From: Gossypium raimondii
Taxonomy: Eukaryota > Streptophyta > Magnoliopsida > Malvales > Malvaceae
DNA length: 64,000 nt
Reading direction: 5' to 3'
NCBI RefSeq assembly: GCF_025698545.1
Contig: NC_068577.1
Span: 22,027,250 to 22,091,249, forward strand
Shown: positions 20,741-30,756 of the stretch, one piece after another
How positions within the stretch are numbered: the first letter of the stretch is position 1
Layout of the letters: each line of letters opens with the position of its first letter
Made by a program: the position numbers and the translations under genes
The notes under the pieces: model-generated
What the model was told of the DNA's origin: nothing
Seen by the model: only the letters and a program-made list of their open reading frames with translations
The model's database searches: none

Positions 20741-22430
20741 CATATACTGTGGAATCTTAAAAATAGGTCTTGCATTAGTGCAATAGTTGGATAAAGGTCC
20801 CAACTCTTTCATCCAATGATCAATCCAAAACCTTACTCTCCTACCATCTCCTACACGCCAAAAAAGGCTACTCCGAAGATCAGCCCAAACACTCGAAATA
20901 GATTTCCAAGTAAAACTACAACATCTTCTTTCAATGTTCTGTGGACAATCCTCATCAATTTTATATTTTAACTTAAGTATCCTGACCCACAAGGCATCTT
21001 TCTGTAACAGAAAATTGCAACTAAGTTTAAGAAGGAATGCCTTATTTTGATACTGAATTCGCTTTAGTCCCAATCCCCCTCGGTCTAGTGGTAGACAACA
21101 TTTTTCCCAACCAACTAGTGCTGCTTTCCGAGAAATATTACTCGACCCTCAAATAAATTGACGAATAAGCTTTTCAACCTCCTCGCAAACACCCAATGGG
21201 ATAAGAGCCGATTGTATAAAATAATTGGGAACTGATTGCAATACTGATTTTGCTAAGGTAACCCTACCTGCTAATGACAGAAGTTTCCCTTCCTATCAAA
21301 AAAGCCGCTTCCTCAGTTTCTCAATCAAAAATGCATAAGTACCTTTCGTAACTCATGAGTGTAGTAGAGAAACGCCTAGATGCTTGCCGAGATCATCCGT
21401 TCTTGTCACTCCTAAGTATTTGCTTATCTCATTTGCTACTGAATTATCCACCATGGCTGAGAAATAAATTTGAGACTTTTGATTATTGACTTTATGCCCT
21501 GAGAAATAATTGAATTGCGTTAGTATTTCCTTGACAATTCTAGCCTATTCAAGCTTTTCTTTACAAAAGAGCACAAGATCATCCGCAAAAAACAAATTAG
21601 ATAACCCATGTCCATCTACAGAAAACTGCATAGATTTTCATAATCCTTCTTCAACTGCTTGTTGAATACAGTGACCCAGTCTCTCCATGCACAAAATGAA
21701 CAAGTATGGAGATATTGGATCACCTTGTCGCACCCCTCGAGTTAGTATGAATTCAGGAGCAACCTCTCCATTCCACAATACCTGCATTGAAGATGTCGTT
21801 ACACAATTCATAACTAAATTACAAATTATTGATGGTAACCCAACAGTCTCAAGAGTATCCTTCAAGAAATCCCATCAGATTCGGTCATAGGCTTTCTCTA
21901 AGTTTATTTTGATTGCCATCCAACCAGTCCTATCTTTCGAAGTGCGCATCGTATATATAGCCTCCTGAGCGATTATAATGTTGTCCATAATTGAGCGACC
22001 CGACACAAAACTGACTTGGTTTGGAGACGTAAGCTTTATCATGATCATTTGTAGCCTGTTGACTAAAGTCTTCGAAATGATCTTATGTAACATTAAACAG
22101 AGGCTGATTGGTCTGAATTGAGAAAAAGCCTCCGGGTTATTCACCTTTGGTAGTAACAGTAGCAGGGTTGTATTCAGACTTGGATTCAAAGGTCGACCCG
22201 CAAACGCATCTTTTACTACACGACACATTGAGGGGCCAACAATATTCCATTGGCTTTGAAAAAACTTTGCATGCAACCCATCAATTCCTGGTGCCTTCAA
22301 TGGTGCCATACTATCCAAAGCTGCCTTTACTTCCAAATCTGTCACTTCCATACAAAGGTTATGTATTTCACCATCATTTAGTTGGGGAAAGTAATTCGTG
22401 CACATCAATCTCCCGCTAATTGATCATTCT
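20741..22430 (-). pseudogene. LINE ORF2: reverse transcriptase domain
   Basis: Fingers and palm are legible in pieces: KAPGIDGLHAKFFQ near 22290, QFRPISLC near 22110, GWMAIKINLEKAYDRI at 21875-21925 (first catalytic Asp in the LEKAYDR block), TRGVRQGDPISPYLFILCME near 21700, and the active-site FADD at 21578-21589. Thumb and connection regions run down to 20741. At least three frame breaks separate these blocks. Confidence 0.88.
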
Positions 22431-23112
22431 ATAGTATAGAGATTTTTTAAGAAATTAATAGCTTCTTCTTTCAGAACATCATTGTCAAAACTCCACGACC
22501 GATTACTTAGTTTCAGAGCCTCAATCCTATTATTTCTCCTCCTATTTAGCGTCCGTCTATGAAAATATTTAGTAATCCTATCCCCACTAATTAGACAATC
22601 ACAACGTGACTTCTGCTTCTATAATAGTTCCTCGTTGGTTTATCTTCCAATATACATTGCACCCCTTTAATCCTAGCCATTACTTCCTTTGAAAAGACTA
22701 CCAAAAGTGTTAATATTCCATTCCTTTGCTGCACCCACAAAATTATTGACAGTCTCCATAATATCCCCATTAAAATTCCAGTTTCCTTTAACCAATTCAG
22801 GAAATGTTTTATGAGATAAACAACCATCAGAAAAACGAAACGGATGCAAACCTTTTTTCTTTTCTATCCCATCAAACGTAATAAGTAAAGGTCGATGGTC
22901 TGATTTTAATCTATGGAGATGCCGAATTGCATAATTTGGAAATTCATTAACCCATTCCATATTTCCAATTCCACGATCTAGGCTTTCAAAAGTTGTACCC
23001 TTGTTCCAAGTGAATTTGTGGCCAGAGTAACCTAAATAAATCAAATTGTGATCAGAAAAAAAAGCTATGAATCTCCTGCACCCTTGTCTCCAAAATAGCA
23101 TTCCAATCTCCC
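22431..23112 (-). pseudogene. LINE ORF2: endonuclease C-terminal part
   Basis: AP-like endonuclease segment downstream (in LINE direction) of the chromovirus insertion. GDWNAIL sits at the junction (~23100), followed by LIYLGYSGHKFTWNKG and LKSDHRPLLITF, the latter being the conserved catalytic SDH motif. The reading frame is mostly open from 23101 to 22673 and then decays. Confidence 0.85.
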
Positions 23113-25965
23113 TAACAGCCCGGTTTAGACCCTAGTCGGATAGTGATTTTGAGACTACAAATTTGAGTCAGAAAAATATTTTTATATTATTTTCCGTCCT
23201 TATAGTATGTGAATTGACATGTGCGAAATTTTCGTGAATTAATTTTATCGTTTGTGTGCCGATTTGTGAAAAATAACTTAATCGCGTAAAATGCAAAAGT
23301 GGTTAGTTATTTGTTAAAGTGTTTTATTGTTATGGCTTTTCTAATGTGAGGTCCTTATGTTGATATTATACGAATGAAAGTATGAGTGGGCTTTTATTGA
23401 CATATGGTAGTGGAGTTTTAAATGAATTAGCTAAGGTTAAAATGGTAATTGTTGTATTTGTATTAAATAAAATAAAAACAAAATGGCCATGCATTTTAGC
23501 TTTGTTCTTGCCGAATCTTGAAGAGAAAAAGAAGCCATTTTTTTAGTTTTATGTTCGGCACTTTGGAGCTTTAAATTAGGTATGTTCTTTGTTCGATTTT
23601 TGATAATTTTTACGTTTTTGATATCGTTGCTTTGTGTTTTGGCTAGCCCATGCTTGAATTTTTGAATTGGTTGTGTATTTTGTGATGTGCCATTGAAGAG
23701 AGCTTGTTGTTTTTGTTGTTTGATGATGGAAAATAAATATATGTTATTAGATTATCATGTTTAATTAAGTGGTTTTTAGTAAAAATGCTTATTTGGGATT
23801 AAATTGTGAATTTTGTAAATTGAGGGGTCTAAATGTGAAATAAATGAAAGAAATGGGCTGCTATGAACCTTAGTAAAATTCGGCCTAACTATAGGATGTT
23901 GAAATTTTGAATATTTTGTGATATTTTAAAATAGGGACTAAATTGAGAAAATAAGAAATGTTAGGGGCTAAAGTGCAAAATGCCCAAATTATGTATTTTT
24001 GAATGAATTTGAGTGAATATGTCATTAAACAAGTCAAATTTAAATTAATTTAGATCAAGAGAGAAAGAAATCGGATTTGGATCGGGGGAAGTCAAAAGTT
24101 GTCGAATAGCCGTTCTAGTCCGTTCGTCTTCATCCGAGGTAAGTTCATAAGTAAATAAATGTCATTAAATTAAATGTATATGTATTATAAATGCTGAATT
24201 GAATTTTAATGGATATATGTGCAAATGTCAAATTATTTTATGCATATGAGAATTTTTACGAGTTTGATACGATTGAATTATGACATTTGAAAGCCTGTAC
24301 GAGCTATAGGATTCTGATATGTGATTCCGTGTAAGACCACGTCTGGGATGTTGGCATCGATTTGAGATTTACGTGTAAGACCATGTCTGGGACATTGGCA
24401 TCGTATATGATTTCGTGTAAGACCCTGTTTGGGATATTGGCATCGATATTTGATTACATGTAAGACCTCGTCTAGGACGTTGGCATTGTACGAGCTTATC
24501 AAACAATCAGAGTATCCTTATCAATTTTGAATAGTTCAACAGGCAATGCCGAGTCAAGATCGAATGTGATATTGAGATAAATGGTTCAAGTATGTGAGAA
24601 ATTAAATGTTCATGAAAATAAGGTAAGTATAGTAATTGAGATGATGATATAATTATGCTTGACAAAAGGGAGATTTGTGTGTACATGATGAGATAGTTAT
24701 ATTCGGCTAAGTTGAAATTATATTGCTAATGTTTATTTGATGATTTCGTTGCTTATGACTTACTAAGCTATTTAAGCTTACTGCATCTATGTTCGATGGA
24801 TGTTTTTTAGATTTTGGAAGCTAGTTACGAGCTCGAGGGTCGTCAAGAAAATCTGTCACACAACCGATCAATATTTTGGTATTTTATAAGTGTGAAACCT
24901 TAAATATATGGCATGTATAGGCTTGTTATATTATGTTTGATTTTGAGTTGTATATTTATGAGGCCATGCGAAAATGGCTTGATCAAGATGTTAATACGTG
25001 TGCGTTTGGTCGTGATTAAGGTTTGTATTATAAGTATATTTCATGGTTTATATGCTTGTGATGTAGTGATATATAATACGGTAATGGTATGATTTTTTTT
25101 AAGGTTTGGTTAAATTTGTTTCGGTTGGTGGTGATAAGTATATACATATATTATGCATGGATGTTTAGTTGTATAAGCGGTTGTTAAATGGTAAGAAATG
25201 GACATGTATCATAATTGTTTTGGTTAATTGTTTTGGTAAGAATTCAAAAGGTAAAAGAGGGTTATGGTTTAGACATGTTGGTTAGCTTTTAATGAATAGT
25301 TAGAAATATCAAGTTGATGTTAGTATTCTTATACCTATGTGCATTATACATATATATATGCATCATTAGTATATTCATCATGCATTAATATTACTAAAGT
25401 TGCATATGTGATTACATCATTTTATTGTATTATGGTTCGATTGGTTTTATTAGGTGCTTGTGCGAAGTATGAAATGTTATACTTGATATTCAACTTATGA
25501 AATAAATATAGTGATATATTTTTCGATGTATGAAATGTAATTTATTATCTTGAGATATGTCTTAAATATACAAATGCCACTAAAGTTAGGTTTATGTGGT
25601 GCGAATATTAATCTGTATGAATTACATGAAATTTAGCTTTGTTGTACATTAGTTTATTCGGACATGTAATCATTTAGATGATATTGATATGACTGAAATT
25701 TTAAAGTAAAGTTTGAATATGTGTGGTAAGTAATAAAGCATGATTATTATTATTTTATTTGGTTAAGTGAACTATACGGGCAAATGTGATTTATATGATT
25801 GGGTTGCTATTTACTGCTTGAGTTTAAAATTTATCTTAGTTTATTTTTCTTTTGAGTTAATGTAATTGTGCAAAATTTAAAACGAGAAACTATTATGAAT
25901 TGTGTTTTGTCTGGTAATGCATCGTAACCCAAATCTTGTGTTGGATACGGGTTAGGGGTGTTACA
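23113..25965 (+). repeat. 5' LTR of element A
   Basis: 2853 bp, ending GGGGTGTTACA. It is colinear with 30757-33612 over its length. It includes a 43-bp tandem array (24328-24495). No coding content. Confidence 0.92.
24328..24495 (+). repeat. 43-bp tandem array inside the LTR of element A
   Basis: GTAAGACC starts at 24331, 24375, 24417 and 24460 (spacings 44, 42, 43); units read GTAAGACC..GTCTGGGA..TTGGCATCG. The same array is present in the 3' LTR at about 31981-32145, and a related one occurs in reverse in the solo LTR at 46420-46660. Confidence 0.88.
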
Positions 25966-25971
25966 TTTGAT

Positions 25972-25983
25972 TGGTATCAGAGC
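25972..25983 (+). promoter_or_regulatory. Primer-binding site of element A (initiator Met tRNA)
   Basis: TGGTATCAGAGC, complementary to the 3' end of plant initiator tRNA-Met, six bases after the 5' LTR. It primes minus-strand cDNA synthesis in most plant Gypsy elements. Confidence 0.92.
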
Positions 25984-26102
25984 TACGATTTAGTCGATTC
26001 TAGTTCTAGCGTAGCATGTGTGAGTCTATCTATACATGCCATATTATTATACTGCGATAGTATGATGATTTCTGACATTTGCAATGTGTTTTCATATAGT
26101 AA

Positions 26103-27200
26103 ATGGATCCCAATAGAGCCATAGCAGATGATGTGGAAAGTAATGCACCCGCTCCCACTCAAGGGGCATTGCAGTCTGATTCTAGACCTTCTGCGAGTAA
26201 CCAAGAGGGAGAGGCTAAGCAAGCCTTCTTCCAAATGATGAACGAGTGGTTTACAGAGTTCGTACGAACGAATCCGACTGCTCAACAATCTCCACCCCCG
26301 CCTAATCCCCTTCAGACTTCTATTGTACCTCTCGTTATGAATCCGATTTCGAAAAATAAGCCTCCTGTCGATAAAATCTGAAAATATGAGGCCAAAGAGT
26401 TCAGGGCCACCAATGATGATGATGCTGAGAGAGCTGAATTTTGGCTCGAGAATACCATCAGAGTATTCGATAAAATTTCTTGTACTCCCGACGAATGTGT
26501 TAAATGTGTCGTTTCTTTGCTGAGAGATACAGCCTATCAATGGTGGAAAACTCTAATTTCTGTTGTTCTGAAAGAACGAATTACCTGGGATTTCTTTCAA
26601 TTTGAATTCCGAAAAAATACATCAGTCAGAGATTTATTGATCAAAAGCGAAAAGAGTTTCTCGAGCTTAAATAGGGTTGTATGTCCGCAACGAAATGCGA
26701 GCGAAAATTTGTTCGACTGAGCCGATATGCACGAGAATGTGTATCCACAGAAGAAATAATATGCAAAAGATTCGAAGATGGTTTAAATGAAGATATCCGT
26801 CTATTAGTCGGGATTTTAGAGATCAAAGAGTTTGTTGTGCTCGTTGGTCGAGATGTAAAGCCAAAGAACTCGGTAAAGAGAAGAGAAAAACTGAATCAAA
26901 AGTTAGAGATGCAAGAAAGAGGTCCTTGAGTAAATCATTTCAGTTTGCATCAAAGAAATTTTGAGATGATTATAGCCGTTCAAAGGCTAATGTGGGACAT
27001 TTGAACAGAGATTGTGCTAGATCACATTTGAGCTTTAAAGCTCTGCTACTTTAGTTGCAAGTGTTGGAAATGTTCACTCCGATTGACCTGAGTGCAAGCA
27101 TTATGGTAAAAGACATCTGAGAAGTTGTAGATTGAATGATCGATCTTACTTTAGATGTGGATCATTAGATCATTTTATCTGTGATTGTCCTGAGATGGCT
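26103..27200 (+). pseudogene. Element A gag
   Basis: Capsid/nucleocapsid precursor. It opens at ATG 26103 (MDPNRAIADDVESNAPAPTQ) and is broken by a TGA near 26379. Homology continues through FWLENTIRVFDKI, LLRDTAYQWWKTL and LSRYARECVSTEE. The zinc knuckle at about 27145-27195 reads YFRCGSLDHFICDC, so the first Cys of the CX2CX4HX4C motif has become Tyr. At least two frameshifts and three stops. Confidence 0.85.
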
Positions 27201-27929
27201 AAACAGAATACAATACAAAATATGAGACCGAGTAATATTGTAGCTAAAGGGAGACCACCTAGAGATGCCTGGATGGTGAGTGGAAGCCAGAGAACAACCA
27301 AAGATACAGCTGTGAGGTCCGAAGCCAAGGCACCTGCTCGAGCATACGCTATTCGCGCTCGCGAAGAAGCGTCATCTCCAGATGTCATTACCGGTACTTT
27401 CATTTTTTATGATACTACTGTTGTTGCATTGATTGATCCTGGATTGACTCATTCTTATGTATGTAAGACTTTAGTATCCAGTAAGACTTTGCCTGTAGAG
27501 TCTACTGAGTTTGTGATTAAAGTATCGAACCCCTTAGGCCGGTGTGTCTTGGTTGATAAAGTATGTAAGAATTGTCCATTGATGATTCAAGATTTATGTT
27601 TTCCGGCTGATTTAATGTTGTTACTATTCGATGAATTTGATATAATTCTGGGTTTAGATTGGCTAACTTTGCACGATGCTATTGTGAATTGCAAATGGAA
27701 AACTATTGATTTGAGATGCAAGAATGACAAGATAATCCGAATTGAGTCCAGTGATCTGAACGGGTTGTCAGCTGTGATATCTACAATGAAAGCTCTGAAT
27801 TATATGAAAAAGGGATGCGAAGCCTACTTGGCCTATGAAATTGATTCGAAAGTAACAGATAAGAAATTAGAATCAGTGCCTGTTGTTTGTGAGTTCCCTG
27901 AAGAGTTACTAGGTTTACCGTCGATCTGA
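27201..27929 (+). pseudogene. Element A protease region
   Basis: Aspartic protease of the Ty3 type. The active-site neighbourhood reads VVALIDPGLTHSYVC at 27421-27465, where related elements have DPGSTHS. Then come FDIILGLDWLTLHDA (27635-27680) and a C-terminal EELLGLPSI before a stop at 27927. The reading frame is open from the zinc knuckle through this domain. Confidence 0.82.
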
Positions 27930-28670
27930 AAGGTTGAATTTGGTATTGAATTAGTGCCTAGGACAACTCCGATTTCGATAGCTCCGTACAGAATGGCTCC
28001 GACCGAATTGAAAGAATTAAAGTCTCAGTTGCAAGAATTAACAGATAGAGGGTTTGCTAGACCTAGTTTCTCACCTTGGGGTGCTCTGGTTCTGTTCGTG
28101 AGAAAGAAAGATGGTACAACGAGAATGTGCATTGATTATCGTTAGTTGAACAAAGTGACTATAAAGAACAAATATCCTCTGCCTAGAATTGACGATTTGT
28201 TTGATCAGTTGAAAGGTGCTACTGTGTTTTCGAAGATAGATCTAAGATCGGGTTACTATCAGTTGCGAGTTAGAGACGCCGATGTGCCGAAAACTACTTT
28301 CCAAACAAGGTACGAACATTATGAGTTTTTAGTTATGCCTTTCAGACTTACTAATGCACTTGCTGCTTTTATGGATTTAATGAATCGGATCTTCAGACAG
28401 TATTTGGATCGATTTGTGGTTGTGTTTATAGATGACATCTTGATATATTCTCGCAATGAATCTGAGCATGCCGAACATCTGAGACTAGTGTTACAGACTT
28501 TACGTGACAAGCAGTTATATGCAAAGTTCAGTAAATGCAAGTTCTGGTTACGAGAAGTCAGTTTTCTAGGACATGTTGTATCAGCGTCGGGTATTCAGGT
28601 TGATCCGAGTAAAATTTCGGCCATTTTAGATTGGAAGCCTCAGAGAAATATTTTCGAAGTTTGAAGTTTT
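27930..28670 (+). pseudogene. Element A reverse transcriptase
   Basis: Ty3-type RT with recognisable blocks: [20 protein letters not shown], a TAG stop at 28142-28144 where related elements continue with QLNK, then [29 protein letters not shown] and the catalytic FIDDILIYS near 28424-28450. A second stop after NIFEV (28662-28664) separates it from RNase H. Apart from these stops the frame is intact, which suggests fairly recent decay. Confidence 0.9.
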
Positions 28671-29200
28671 TTGGGACTTGCCGTTTATTATAGACGGTTT
28701 GTAAAAGGTTTCTCTATGATTGCAACCCCGATGGCTAGACTACTTCAGAAATATGTTAAATTTCAGTGGTCAGAAAAGTGTCAGAAAAGTTTTAATCAAT
28801 TGAAAGCTTTGTTGACTGAAGCTTCGGTATTAGTTCAACCAGAATCGGGTAAAGAATTCCTAATATTTAGTGATGCATCTTTACATGGTTTGGGCTGTGT
28901 TCTGATGCAAAAAGGTAAAGTGATAGCTTATGCCTCGAGACAGTTAAAGCCGCACGAAAAGAACTATCTGACACACGATCTGGAATTGACAGCTATTGTA
29001 TTTGCATTGAAGATTTGGCGCCACTATCTGTTCGGTGAGAAATCTCATGTCTATTCTGGTCACAAAAGCTTGAAATACCTGATGACTCAGAAAGATTTGA
29101 ACCTGCGACAGGGAAGATGGTTAGAACTGTTAAAAGACTATGAGCTTGTTATTGATTATCATCTAGGAAAAAAAATGTTGTTGCTGATGCTTTGAGTCGG
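28671..29200 (+). pseudogene. Element A RNase H
   Basis: RNase H with [14 protein letters not shown] (first Asp), [20 protein letters not shown] (Glu) and a third motif reading [11 protein letters not shown] near 29050. In relatives this is TDHKSL, so the third catalytic Asp has become Gly. The frame shifts at the A-run near 29170. Confidence 0.88.
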
Positions 29201-30200
29201 AAATCATTATTTACGTTATGTGTTATGAATGTTCAGTTGTCTATGTCTGATGATGGTTCGGTTCTAGCCAAATTGAAAACGAGACATTTATTCTTACAGC
29301 AGATTTATGATGCTCAGAAGGTTGATAAGGAGATATTAGCAAAACGAGCTCAATGTGATGTGAATATTGATTTAGAGTTTCAAATTGATGTTGAGGGTTG
29401 TTTGAGGTTCAGAAATCGGATTTGTGTTTCGAGAAATCCAGAGTTGATTCAGATGATTTTGAACGAAGCTCACAGTAGTAGACTATCAGTACATCCAAGA
29501 AGTACAAAAATGTATAACGATCTGGAACAACTTTACTGGTGGCCTGGTATGAAACGGGATATCTCAGAATTTGTTTCAAAATATCTAATTTGTCAGCAAG
29601 TCAAAGCCGAACATTAGGTACCATCCGGGTTACTACAGCCGATTATGATTCCAGAGTGGAAATGGGACAGAATCACGATAGATTTTGTATCGGGTTTGCC
29701 TTTGTCACCGAGTAAGAAAGATGCAGTCTGGGTAGTGGTTGATAGACTAACAAAGTCGGCCCATTTTATTCCGGTACACATTGATTTTTCACTTGATAAG
29801 CTTGCTGAGTTGTACATCTCTCAGGTTGTTAGATTGCATGGAGTACCTATTTCTATTGTTTCGGAGAGAGATCCGAGGCTCACATCGCGATTTCAAAAGA
29901 AACTGCAAGATGCGTTAGATACGAAGCTACACTTTAGCAATGCTTTTCACCCTCAGACGGATGGTCAATCCGAGCAGATTATTCAGATACTCGAGGATAT
30001 GTTGAGATGTTGCATTCTTGAGTTCGAAGGTACGTGGGAATGATACTTGCCACTGATTGAATTTGCATAGAATAATAGCTTTCAATCGAGTATCAAAATG
30101 GCACCTTACGAGGCTTTGTACAGTCACAAATGTAGAACACCTTTGTATTGGACGGAGCTTAGTGAAAATAAGATACACGGGGTCGATTTGATCAAAGAGA
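29201..30200 (+). pseudogene. Element A integrase
   Basis: The zinc-binding N-terminal part (HPRSTKMYNDLEQLYWWPGM, CQQVKAEH) ends in a TAG stop near 29616. The core has ITIDFVSGLPLS (first Asp), IVSERDPRLTSRF near 29855 where the second catalytic Asp of SDRDPRFTS is Glu, and HPQTDGQSEQ with the catalytic Glu. A TGA at 30041-30043 follows GTWE. The integrase would cut and join cDNA ends if intact. Confidence 0.88.
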
Positions 30201-30745
30201 TTGAATAGAAAGTGAAAGTAATTCGTGATAGTCTAAAAGCAACATCGGATCGTCAAAAATCGTATGCAGACTTGAAATGGAAGGATATTGAGTATCAGAT
30301 CGGGGATAAAGTGTTTTTGAAAGTATCACTGTGGAAGAAAATACTCTGTTTCGGTCATAAAGGCAAATTGAGTCTAAGATTTATTGGGTCGTATGAGATT
30401 ATTAAGCGTATTAGGCCAATTGCTTACAGATTGATGTTGCCATCTGAGTTAGAAAAGATTCATAACGTTTTTCACGTATCGGTGCTTAGACAATACAGAT
30501 CTGATCCCTCGCACGTAATTTCTCCGTCAGAGATAGAAATTCAGTTCGATATGACATATAAAGAAGAACCGATTTAGATTTTAGATCGCGAGATTAAAGA
30601 ACTGCGAAACAAGAAAATTCCGTTAGTAAAAGTATTATGGCATTGACACAGTGTTGAAAAGGCTACGTGGGAGCCTGAAGACGCTATGAGACAACAATAT
30701 CTGAATTTGTTTAACGGTAAGATTTTCGGAGACGAAAATCCCTAC
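30201..30745 (+). pseudogene. Element A integrase C-terminus and chromodomain remnant
   Basis: The segment runs IRDSLKATSDRQKSYAD, GDKVFLKVS and IHNVFHVSVLRQY, ending in a stop at 30575-30577. It is followed in frame by REIKELRNKKIPLVKVLWH.HSVEKATWEPEDAM, which matches chromodomains of chromoviruses. Such domains steer integration toward particular heterochromatin. Two stops lie within it. Confidence 0.8.
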
Positions 30746-30755
30746 GGGAGGAGAG
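30746..30755 (+). promoter_or_regulatory. Polypurine tract of element A
   Basis: GGGAGGAGAG directly before the 3' LTR (TGTAACAG at 30757), the usual plus-strand priming site. Confidence 0.75.
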
Positions 30756-30756
30756 T

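Noticed and set aside
24328..24495. CRISPR-like array
   Set aside because: The units are contiguous tandem repeats without unique spacers, inside an LTR duplicated at the other end of the element, in a plant genome.
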